DNA from: an uncultured Blastocatellia bacterium
GTDB taxonomy: Bacteria > Acidobacteriota > Blastocatellia > Pyrinomonadales > Pyrinomonadaceae
DNA length: 64,000 nt
Direction of reading: 5' to 3'
Assembly (NCBI GenBank): GCA_946480785.1
Contig: CAMLLD010000004.1
Coordinates: 1-64,000 of the forward strand
Shown: one piece after another, positions 25,212-32,817 of the stretch
Position numbering within the stretch: the first letter of the stretch is position 1
Layout: each line of letters opens with the position of its first letter
Program-made: the position numbers and the translations under genes
The notes under the pieces: generated by a model
Seen by the model: only the letters and a program-made list of their open reading frames with translations
The model's database searches: none
What the model was told of the DNA's origin: nothing

Positions 25212-26653
25212 GTTTGAGCTTCTGCGGATGTTTTCCGGCGGCGACGCCGCGGCGCGTCTTCGACGTATCCGTTCATCGTCGCGAGGGCGGCCAGCACGAG
25301 AAACAACAACGCATTCGCAGTAGTGTGCAAAGTGAAATCGAAGAAACTATGGACCAGCACGGCGAAACAACCGCCGAGACCCGCGAAGGCAACGCCGCGC
25401 CGGAAATCATCGCCCGACCGCGCGCGCTGTAAGGCTTTATAAAAAAGCAGCGCCACGAAAATCAGCGCGAGTGCGCCACCGACGACGCCGGCATCGGAAA
25501 ACACTTGCAGGTAATCGTTGTGCGCCTGCTCGAGTCGAAACAGACCGTTGCGCGAATCATACTTCGTGTAGACGACACCGAACGCGCCGAGCCCCGTGCC
25601 GAGATACGGATTCGCGCGGATGATATCGAGCGTGACCGACCAGAAATGCGCGCGGCCCGTCGTGGGATCGTCAGTGTTCACCGTATCGATGAAGCGATAG
25701 ATCGAAAACTCGCCGCCGAGCGAGAGCACGCCAAGAAACAGACTGAAGAGCAGCACCGCCGTCAGCCCGACGCGAATCCCGATGCGCTTCAGTCGGCTCG
25801 CTTTGACGCCGCGTTTTTCTTCTCGTTGCTTTTCCTTCCGCGAACGCCAAAGCGCGGGAACGATCACGAGAAACACGATCTCGGCCACCAGACTGATGAT
25901 GCCGCCACGCGAGCTCGTCATCACGAGCGCGATGCCCATCAAACCCGCGACGAACAGGTAGAGCAGCATCTTTTCTCTATCGACCGCACCCGCGAAAACT
26001 AACCCCAAAGGCAAAGCGATCGTGAGTTCCATGTAACCGGCGAAGTGGTGTCGATTGATGAACGGACCGAACGCCGTACTCTGCTCCAGCTCGCGCACCC
26101 AGTAAACCTTCGTCGGACTGGTGAACGACTGCGTCAAACCAAAGATCGCGAGAAAGAAACCGAAGATCATTATCGTGCGCACCAGTAAGCGAAGCCGGTG
26201 CGGCGTGTCGACAAAAACCAGCGTCGCCGCAAAATAGATCAGGACTGTCGCTAACTGGACCAGGACGAGCCGCGTGGAATACGGATCGCGCGACAACGTA
26301 CTCGCGAACGGCAGCAGTTGGACCAGCCCGACGCCCAAAGCTCCCAGCAACGGCAACTGCAACGCGTTGCGACTGATGCGCAAACTGCCGAGCTGCCACG
26401 CATCGACGACCCACAACACGAGCACCGTCAGCGCCCCGAGATTGAACAACGCGAGCGCCCAGTAATGCACCGTGCCGTAAGCGAGCGCGGAAAGCACGAT
26501 CGACAGACAGATCACCAGGAACGCGAACCGGCTCGCGAGCGTGTGCCGCCGTCGCGAAACGCGATACTCGGTGGGACTCACAGCCGCGAGCGGCTGTGAG
26601 CTCTCGGGCACGAGCGCGACGCTACTTTCTGCGTTGGATACTGAAGTCGTCAT
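25208..26653 (-). CDS. O-antigen ligase/polymerase-like membrane protein
   Basis: The product has about 481 residues from ATG 26653; that start lies 32 bases inside the end of the upstream TPR gene. About ten hydrophobic helices are seen. MTSSRGGIISLVAEIV and, in the large loop, YLGTGLGAFG and FRLEQAHNDYLQVFSDAG match the Wzy_C/O-antigen ligase domain, with the His-Asn pair conserved. It differs from 17375-18913, so the locus has two such enzymes, perhaps one polymerase and one ligase. A highly basic tail (RRRRRK) is expected in the cytosol. Confidence 0.85.
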   Translation of the reverse strand: MTTSVSNAESSVALVPESSQPLAAVSPTEYRVSRRRHTLASRFAFLVICLSIVLSALAYGTVHYWALALFNLGALTVLVLWVVDAWQLGSLRISRNALQLPLLGALGVGLVQLLPFASTLSRDPYSTRLVLVQLATVLIYFAATLVFVDTPHRLRLLVRTIMIFGFFLAIFGLTQSFTSPTKVYWVRELEQSTAFGPFINRHHFAGYMELTIALPLGLVFAGAVDREKMLLYLFVAGLMGIALVMTSSRGGIISLVAEIVFLVIVPALWRSRKEKQREEKRGVKASRLKRIGIRVGLTAVLLFSLFLGVLSLGGEFSIYRFIDTVNTDDPTTGRAHFWSVTLDIIRANPYLGTGLGAFGVVYTKYDSRNGLFRLEQAHNDYLQVFSDAGVVGGALALIFVALLFYKALQRARSGDDFRRGVAFAGLGGCFAVLVHSFFDFTLHTTANALLFLVLAALATMNGYVEDAPRRRRRKTSAEAQT

Positions 26654-27926
26654 ACCAAACCGCACCGAAGATCGGACACGCGGGCGTGTCTTTGGTGGCG
26701 CAGGACACTCGCACCACACGCAGCAACACGCCTTCGGTCTTCTCGCCAGTCTTGAATGAAGCAGTCATTTTCGTCCAGTCGTTTGTTCCGGTCGGAGCCG
26801 GCACCGGCGACGCGATGACTCCGCCCGTAGTCGTGTCGAGCACGTCGACGCCGGGCGCGCTGCCGGTCACCAGATCCTTTGTGCTCACATACCATTCCAC
26901 ATCGTATTCCGTGTTTGGCTGCACGGGCACGAGCTCAAACACATTCACCGCCTCGAGATTCGCGCGCGCCTCAAACACCAGCTTCAAACTCCGGCTGCCC
27001 GCGTGGCTCTTGTCCGGATCGATCACCATCTGCATCTGCGGATTGTTGTTGACCTGCCAGCCAAACACGATCTCCGGTCCGCGCGTAATCGGCTTTTCAA
27101 AACCGCCGTCGAAGACGTGGTCCAACTCAGCGCGATACTCCGCCGGCATGCTGTCGTTCCAGACCTTGAGCGCGTCGTGAAACCGGAAGTTGCTCTTGAG
27201 CGTGTTGATCATCTCCGTGGCGATTTTCCGGTTTGCGGTCTTGTCGTCGCTGCTGAGGCTGTCCCAGATTTTCAAACCCTCTGCAAAATGCTTTGCCGTT
27301 AGTAAGTTCAACGCAAACGCGGCGCGATCGGCTGCATTCTCGCCGACCGCTTTCTTCATCGACTCGAGATCATCGCCGTAAACGGCGAAGGCCAAACCAA
27401 ACAATTGCGACTGCAACTCGGCGTCTTCTTTACTCGCGATGCGCAACTCCGCAAACGCTTCGTCGTAGCGCCCGGCGCGCAGCAAAAGGTTGCCGAGATA
27501 CCAATGCGGAAATGAGTAAGACGGCGCGAGCGCGATCGCGTGTCTCAACGCCGCTTCGCCCTTGCTCACGTCACCCGCCCGCTCGTAAGCAGTACCGAGC
27601 GTCATCCAGTAGCGATAATCGTTGGGCGAGAGCTCCACTGCTTTCTGGTATTCCGCGATGGCCGGGCCTTGCTGGTCCAACGGCAATTTTTTTTGCAGCA
27701 CCTCAGCAGCGCGCCAGTGCGTGAGCGGATCGCCCGGCCCGAGCGAAGTAGCCAAACCGGCCGCGTCGAAATTGCTTTCCGTGGGATTGAAATATTCGGC
27801 GAGCGTGTTACCCAAATACCAGCGCACGACAAAGTAAGACCAAACACCCGCCACCAACAGCAGCAGGATCAGCAACACTTTGATCAGCGGATTGCGAACG
27901 CTTACCTGGATCGTTTCGTGGGCCAT
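26622..27926 (-). CDS. Membrane-anchored TPR protein with a C-terminal beta-sandwich
   Basis: The product has 434 residues. One membrane helix (about 13-33, LIKVLLILLLLVAGVWSYFV) leaves the rest outside the cytosol. At least three TPR units follow (AIAEYQKAVELSPNDYRYW, GEAALRHAIALAPSYSFPH, DEAFAELR). The last ~150 residues (GGFEKPITRGPEIVFGW, AGSRSLKLVF, QPNTEYDVEWYV, WYDDFSI) form a CBM4/9-like jelly roll. The layout suggests a periplasmic scaffold that binds glycan and organises polymerisation; it is translationally entangled with the following polymerase gene. Confidence 0.75.
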   Translation of the reverse strand: MAHETIQVSVRNPLIKVLLILLLLVAGVWSYFVVRWYLGNTLAEYFNPTESNFDAAGLATSLGPGDPLTHWRAAEVLQKKLPLDQQGPAIAEYQKAVELSPNDYRYWMTLGTAYERAGDVSKGEAALRHAIALAPSYSFPHWYLGNLLLRAGRYDEAFAELRIASKEDAELQSQLFGLAFAVYGDDLESMKKAVGENAADRAAFALNLLTAKHFAEGLKIWDSLSSDDKTANRKIATEMINTLKSNFRFHDALKVWNDSMPAEYRAELDHVFDGGFEKPITRGPEIVFGWQVNNNPQMQMVIDPDKSHAGSRSLKLVFEARANLEAVNVFELVPVQPNTEYDVEWYVSTKDLVTGSAPGVDVLDTTTGGVIASPVPAPTGTNDWTKMTASFKTGEKTEGVLLRVVRVSCATKDTPACPIFGAVWYDDFSIQRRK

Positions 27927-27938
27927 CGCCTGGTTACG

Positions 27939-29735
27939 CTAATTCTCGCTCAAGTCTTCCATCGTGATGCGCATTCTCTTTACCGCGATTTGCTTCTCCG
28001 CGCAGCACTGCACGACCTCTTGAATGCGCTCCTCGCTCATCTTGAGACTCGAGATAACCACTTCATCAACCTTGTGCTGCACACAGATCGTACTCAGATC
28101 GCCATTGCCGCCGAAGACGCGCAAACCGTGAATCAACTTTCCGCTCTTCGCCGGATCGTCGTCAAGAAAGCCGATCGGCGCCATCCGCAATTCTCCGTTA
28201 TTGCGTAACTCGCGCAACAGCAACTCACCGCCGTCACCCGCGCCGTAGATCAACACGCGCCGCCCGTTTTGCTTGTTGACTGCCGGCACGAGTTGCCGGA
28301 AGACGCGGAAGGCGAGACGGCTGCCCGCGAGAAACAGAAACATTAACACCGCGTCGATCACAAATACTTTGCGCGAGTAACCCTCGAAGCGAAAAGCAAA
28401 CAGCAGCACCAGCAAACTCCCGACCGAGCTCAGCACCACCGCCTTCGTGAAAACGATCAGGTCGCTCATGCTCGTGTAGCGCCAGAGACCGCGGTACACA
28501 CCCATCGCCAGAAACACGGCCATCTTCACAAACACGATCACCGGGAGGGTGCGGATAAACAACTTCCACGCGGGGCTCGACGGCGGGAAGTTGATCGCAT
28601 ACGCCGACCAATACGAAAGGATTACCAGCACCACGTCGAGGAAGACTTCGAAGATGCGCCGCTTGTAGGAGACATCGACCAGAAACGCGTAGAGTGGCTT
28701 GTCTTTCAGCGCCATCTCTTCTTCGCTCTTGTCGTAAACCTTGACGCCCGCGAGATACACGCCGACGAGGGTCAACAAAATCGTGAACCCCGCGATTGCC
28801 GCGAGGCTCACATCCAAACGCGCGCGCTGCACGAGGATCGCCAGCACACCCGAGAGCGCCGCGAAACTGTAGAGCATCAGCACCGCGTTGCGTTCGGACA
28901 TTCCCAACGCAACCAGCCGGTGTGACGTGTGATCGCGTCCGCCTTGCGAAGCGGCGCGTCCTGAAAGTTTGCGCAACACAGTGACAAACGTCGTGTCGAA
29001 GATGGGAATGAACAACACCAGGATCGGCACCGCGAGCACCGGCAGGAAGCTTCTCGATCTGCCGCCATTCACATTGATCAGGGCCGAGCTCGCGAGAAAG
29101 AACCCGACGAACATCGAGCCGCAGTCGCCCATGAAGATCGACGCCGGATTAGAGTTGTAAACAAGAAAACCGAGCAGCGCCGCGGCGAAGACCAAAAGGA
29201 TCAGCGCTTCGGTGTACTGTCCGCTGCTTACGAAGCTGAGCGCCAGGAAACCGGCCGCGATCACCGCAATCCCCGACGCGAGCCCGTCCATGTTGTCGAG
29301 CAGATTGATCGCGTTCGTGATGCTGACCAGCCAGAAGATCGCGAGCGCCATGTTCAGCAGCACCGAACTGGTCCACGGCAGCGTCAGACCGTAGTAGACG
29401 ACGAAGGCCGAGCCGAGAATCTGTCCGATCAGTTTCTGATAGGGCTTGATGTGAATGAGGTCGTCGATCAGTCCGACTAAAAAGAGGAACGTGCTCGCGA
29501 GCAGGATCCATTTGCCGTAAGCACTGTGGAGCGAGAAGGCGAAATAGATGATGAGGACCGTCAGCCAGATGACCACGCCGCCGAGCATCGCGGTGGGTTT
29601 CTTGTGCCAGCGATCGGTTTTGGGAACGGCGATAAAGCCGTAGCGCCGCGCAAGCGCCCGCACCAGCGGCGTCAGGACTAGCGCGAGGACAAAAGATGCT
29701 GCAACCGTCAGGAGTGTGGGCAGGCTAAAATCCAT
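27939..29735 (-). CDS. WecA/MraY-type phosphoglycosyltransferase fused to a CapD/FlaA1-type N-terminal half
   Basis: The product has about 598 residues from ATG 29735 (GGGGTGAG just upstream). Residues 1-~340 are a polytopic polyprenyl-phosphate sugar-1-phosphate transferase: DRWHKKPTAMLGG, GLIDDLIHIKPYQK, LLDNMDGLASG, FMGDCGSMFVG and the GGRDHTSHRL motif with HxxH. From ~355 there are about four more helices and then a Rossmann unit (RVLIYGAGDGGELLLREL near 495, GFLDDDPAKSGKLIHG) as in the front half of WbpM/CapD/FlaA1 proteins. The catalytic SDR half of those proteins is absent. The enzyme should start repeat-unit synthesis on undecaprenyl phosphate; the tail may sense a nucleotide or sugar nucleotide. 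Confidence 0.83.
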   Translation of the reverse strand: MDFSLPTLLTVAASFVLALVLTPLVRALARRYGFIAVPKTDRWHKKPTAMLGGVVIWLTVLIIYFAFSLHSAYGKWILLASTFLFLVGLIDDLIHIKPYQKLIGQILGSAFVVYYGLTLPWTSSVLLNMALAIFWLVSITNAINLLDNMDGLASGIAVIAAGFLALSFVSSGQYTEALILLVFAAALLGFLVYNSNPASIFMGDCGSMFVGFFLASSALINVNGGRSRSFLPVLAVPILVLFIPIFDTTFVTVLRKLSGRAASQGGRDHTSHRLVALGMSERNAVLMLYSFAALSGVLAILVQRARLDVSLAAIAGFTILLTLVGVYLAGVKVYDKSEEEMALKDKPLYAFLVDVSYKRRIFEVFLDVVLVILSYWSAYAINFPPSSPAWKLFIRTLPVIVFVKMAVFLAMGVYRGLWRYTSMSDLIVFTKAVVLSSVGSLLVLLFAFRFEGYSRKVFVIDAVLMFLFLAGSRLAFRVFRQLVPAVNKQNGRRVLIYGAGDGGELLLRELRNNGELRMAPIGFLDDDPAKSGKLIHGLRVFGGNGDLSTICVQHKVDEVVISSLKMSEERIQEVVQCCAEKQIAVKRMRITMEDLSEN

Positions 29736-29746
29736 CTCACCCCGGA

Positions 29747-30736
29747 TCAAACGGTGGCTACAACACCGCTACGGCGGCGACCACTCTGATAGTCAATTAC
29801 GCTCTCAAGAATACCATCCAGCGTCATCTCCGGCCGAAAGCCGACCAGGTCGCTAACCTTTGAAATGTTCGGCACGCGCCGCGGCATGTCTTCGAAACCT
29901 TCCTCGTACGCCTCGTTGTAAGGCACAAAGACGATCTCCGAATCAGACTGCGTGAGCTCTTTCACTCGCTGGGCCAATTCGAGAATCGTGATCTCCTGGT
30001 TCGAGCCGATGTTGAAGACCTGTCCGACCGCGCTCGTGTGGTCCATCAACTTCATGAGGGCTCCGACCACGTCGCCCACGTAACCAAAACAACGACTCTG
30101 TTTGCCGTCGCCGTAGACAGTGATCGGACGGCCGGCTAGCGCCTGCTTAACAAACGTCGGGATCACCATACCGTACTGTCCCGTCTGTCGCGGGCCGACG
30201 GTATTGAATAAGCGCACGACGATCGTCGGCAGTTTCTTTTCACGCCAGTAAGCGAGCGCGAGAAATTCATCGATCGCTTTCGAGCAGGCGTAACTCCAGC
30301 GACCTTTTGTCGTCGCGCCCATCACGAGGTTGCCGTCTTCGGAAAACGGCACGTCGGTGCTCAAACCGTAGACTTCGGAAGTTGACGCAACCAAAACCTT
30401 CTTCTTCTTTTTGTTGGCGAGGGAAAGGACCACCTCGGTGCCGCGCACGTTCGTCTCGATCGTGCGCACCGGGCTCTCGACGATCAACTTCACGCCGACG
30501 GCCGCGGCCAGATGAAAGATCACGTCACACTGATCGACGAGCTCCGCGGTAACGGGATGATTGTGGACCGTGTCGATGGTGTAGTGAAAGCGCGAATGGC
30601 CTTTGAGGTGTTGAATGTTCTCGATGGTGCCGGTCGACAGATCGTCGATGACGTAGACTTCGTCACCGCGTTGAATGTAAGCGTCAGAAAGATGAGATCC
30701 GATAAAACCGGCGCCGCCTGTGATCAGTACTCGCAA
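29747..30736 (-). CDS. NAD-dependent nucleotide-sugar epimerase/dehydratase
   Basis: The product has 329 residues. It is an extended SDR: GGAGFIGSHL cofactor loop, VASTSEVYG, catalytic YACSK, and FNTVGPRQTGQYG. It resembles UDP-glucose 4-epimerase and UDP-glucuronate decarboxylase types; the exact substrate is open. The start is TTG at 30736, well supported by AAGGAG eight bases upstream. A run of five lysines (NKKKKKVL) sits before the catalytic Ser strand and is encoded by an A-rich tract. It overlaps the upstream GT4 gene by 13 bases. Confidence 0.83.
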   Translation of the reverse strand: MRVLITGGAGFIGSHLSDAYIQRGDEVYVIDDLSTGTIENIQHLKGHSRFHYTIDTVHNHPVTAELVDQCDVIFHLAAAVGVKLIVESPVRTIETNVRGTEVVLSLANKKKKKVLVASTSEVYGLSTDVPFSEDGNLVMGATTKGRWSYACSKAIDEFLALAYWREKKLPTIVVRLFNTVGPRQTGQYGMVIPTFVKQALAGRPITVYGDGKQSRCFGYVGDVVGALMKLMDHTSAVGQVFNIGSNQEITILELAQRVKELTQSDSEIVFVPYNEAYEEGFEDMPRRVPNISKVSDLVGFRPEMTLDGILESVIDYQSGRRRSGVVATV

Positions 30737-32043
30737 CGTTTGAACTCCTTATAGTGTGCTTCTTGTGCTTCTTTGTGGTTCAACTCGCCGTAAAGTCCCT
30801 TGATGTCTTCGATCAATCGTTCCTTCGAGTAGTTCACGTGGACAAACTCGAGGCCGCGCGCGCCGAGATTTTCGCGCAACGACTGGTCGTAAATCAGCCT
30901 GCTTAGTCCTGCCGCAAACGCGTCTACATTCCCTGCCGGCACACCGACGCCGCGGCGGTGAACGTTGTACTCGCCGGCTTCCGTAACTTCGCCGAGAAGA
31001 TCTACCACTCCGCCGACCGTCGTAGAAATCACAGGACGCGCATTTGCCATCGCTTCGATCAGCGTCAACGGTGTTCCTTCATTTCGCGACGTCAGCGCCA
31101 CGACGTCGAGCGCCGGATAAAACCACTCGGGATCGTTTCGGCTGCCGACAAACATCACGTCTTTCTCCAGACCCAAACTTTGCGCCTGCTGTTCGAGCGT
31201 CACGCGCAACGAACCGTCGCCAATGACGACGAACCTGACAGCGCCTTCTCTGCGACACGCCGGATCGATCTCTTTGCCACACACCGGATCGATCTCTTTC
31301 AGCCGCGCGATCGCGCGCAAAAACATCTCGTGATCCTTGATCGCCGTCAGCCGGCCGACGATCCCGACGAGGATCGTGCCGTCTACCACCCCCAACTCTT
31401 CGCGAAACCGCGCGCGCCGCGCCCCATAACCAGCGAACACATCCAGGTCCAGACCCAGCGGAACAACTCTAATCTGATCGGGTCGGCCCACGCGAAACGA
31501 TTCGCCGATCTCAACACTCTGCTGTTTGCTGATCACGATCAACCGGTCAGTCACCAACCGCGCCAGCAATCTTTCGATCGCGAGCCAGAGCCGCGTTTGG
31601 CCCGCGCCATAGTAACTATGAAAAACGTGCCCGTGATAAGTGTGCACAAACTTGCACGCGCGCGGCTTACCGATCAGCGTTTCCAACGTCAGCCAACGAT
31701 AAAGAAAACCCGCGACGCGCCCGACTGCTCCCGCTTTCGCCGTGTGCGTGTGCACAATGTCCGGCCGCCAACGACGAAACAACCGGAACAACTTCCACGC
31801 CGCGACGCCGTCTTTCCACGAGATCTCACGGCTCATCTCGCGAATGTAGACCGGCGACACGCCCATCTGCTCCGCGAAGTAACTCATATCTTCTTCACCG
31901 TCCGGAACAGTCCCCGCTACGAGCAGCGACTCAAACTCCGGCGGCTGCAACGCCGAGGTCAACCAGACGACGTGCTTCGCCGGACCACCGACATTCAGGC
32001 GAGCAATGACTCTGGCCACCCTTGTAGGACGGAAGTCGGGCAT
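30724..32043 (-). CDS. GT4 family glycosyltransferase
   Basis: The product has 439 residues. N-terminal motif RVIARLNVGGPAKHVVWL, then HTHTAKAGAVGRVAGF, and in the donor lobe VGIVGRLTAIKDHEMFLRA, VVIGDGSL, FVGSRNDPEWFYPALDVVAL and SRNEGTPLTLIEAMANARPVI. This is a standard GT4 of the EpsD/WcaL kind. It has an internal duplication KEIDPVCG/KEIDPACR caused by a 24-base tandem repeat (31255-31299), located in a surface loop after the first donor motif. Start ATG 32043; it lies seven bases after the rmlA stop. Confidence 0.87.
   Translation of the reverse strand: MPDFRPTRVARVIARLNVGGPAKHVVWLTSALQPPEFESLLVAGTVPDGEEDMSYFAEQMGVSPVYIREMSREISWKDGVAAWKLFRLFRRWRPDIVHTHTAKAGAVGRVAGFLYRWLTLETLIGKPRACKFVHTYHGHVFHSYYGAGQTRLWLAIERLLARLVTDRLIVISKQQSVEIGESFRVGRPDQIRVVPLGLDLDVFAGYGARRARFREELGVVDGTILVGIVGRLTAIKDHEMFLRAIARLKEIDPVCGKEIDPACRREGAVRFVVIGDGSLRVTLEQQAQSLGLEKDVMFVGSRNDPEWFYPALDVVALTSRNEGTPLTLIEAMANARPVISTTVGGVVDLLGEVTEAGEYNVHRRGVGVPAGNVDAFAAGLSRLIYDQSLRENLGARGLEFVHVNYSKERLIEDIKGLYGELNHKEAQEAHYKEFKRCEY
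31255..31302. repeat. 24-base in-frame tandem duplication inside a GT4 gene
   Basis: Units at 31255-31278 and 31279-31302 share 20 of the first 21 bases, including the 16-base core CCGGATCGATCTCTTT. The duplication adds eight codons without breaking the frame. Confidence 0.8.
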
Positions 32044-32049
32044 GACGGC

Positions 32050-32778
32050 CTAAATCTTATTGGCTCCAGTTTCCGCAACGAGATTCGAAGCACGCAACAA
32101 ACTCTCGAACGTTCCCGCATCGGTCCACCAGCCTTCGAGCTCTTCCCACGTCATCGCATTGCGCGCGATGTAGGCGTTGTTGACGTCGGTGATCTCGAGC
32201 TCGCCGCGGCCGGAAGGTTTCAGCGAGCGAATAATGTCGTAGACGTTTTCGTCGTACATGTAAATGCCGATCACCGCGTATTCCGATTGCGGCTTCGACG
32301 GTTTCTCATCGATCCGCACAACGCTGCGGCCATCGAGTCGCGGCACTCCGAACCGCTGCGGATCGGGCACCTTCTTCAGAATGATCTTCGCGCCGCCCTG
32401 CTGAGTCTCATAAGCCTCAACGGCCGCGCGGATGTTGCCCTGGATGATGTTATCGCCGAGCACCACGCAAACCGGACCACCGGCCGCGAAGTGTTCGACG
32501 AGCGAAAGCGCCTGCGCGATTCCGCCTTCGCCTTCCTGGTAAGTGTAGTTGAGATGTTTCAGGCCAAACGCCTTGCCGTTGCCGAGCAGCCGCAGGAAGT
32601 CGCCCGCGGAATTGCCGCCCGTGACAACCATGATGTCGGTGATACCCGCATTCACGAGCGTCTGGATCGGGTAATAGATCATCGGCTGGTTGTAGACCGG
32701 CAGCAGATGCTTGTTGGTGATAGAGGTCAGCGGACGTAATCGCGTCCCCAGCCCTCCGGCGAGCACTACACCCTTCAA
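32050..32778 (-). CDS. rmlA: Glucose-1-phosphate thymidylyltransferase-like nucleotidyltransferase
   Basis: The product has about 242 residues. The signature [15 protein letters not shown] is followed by NKHLLPVYNQPMIYYP, VLGDNI, EKPSKPQSEYAVIGIYMYD and GRGELEITDVNNAYI. These are RmlA/RfbA motifs; the protein is the shorter form lacking the C-terminal extension of ~290-residue enzymes. It would make dTDP-glucose from dTTP and glucose-1-phosphate. I place the start at TTG 32778, because AGGAGGG lies exactly four bases upstream of it; the longer TTG at 32811 has none. With rmlB, rmlD and rmlC elsewhere in the window, dTDP-L-rhamnose supply is likely. Confidence 0.85.
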   Translation of the reverse strand: MKGVVLAGGLGTRLRPLTSITNKHLLPVYNQPMIYYPIQTLVNAGITDIMVVTGGNSAGDFLRLLGNGKAFGLKHLNYTYQEGEGGIAQALSLVEHFAAGGPVCVVLGDNIIQGNIRAAVEAYETQQGGAKIILKKVPDPQRFGVPRLDGRSVVRIDEKPSKPQSEYAVIGIYMYDENVYDIIRSLKPSGRGELEITDVNNAYIARNAMTWEELEGWWTDAGTFESLLRASNLVAETGANKI

Positions 32779-32817
32779 CTTTCCCTCCTGTTGAGCCTTG
32801 TGGTGCGGCAAAGGCCG

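Noticed and set aside
30390..30420. A-rich run encoding five lysines, considered as a frameshift site
   Set aside because: The downstream frame is the normal SDR frame and no alternative product is evident.
30958..32739. A 593-codon plus-strand open frame antisense to the GT4 and rmlA genes
   Set aside because: It runs opposite two well-supported genes, has no recognisable domains, is rich in Arg/His as expected of antisense high-GC frames, and has no ribosome site.
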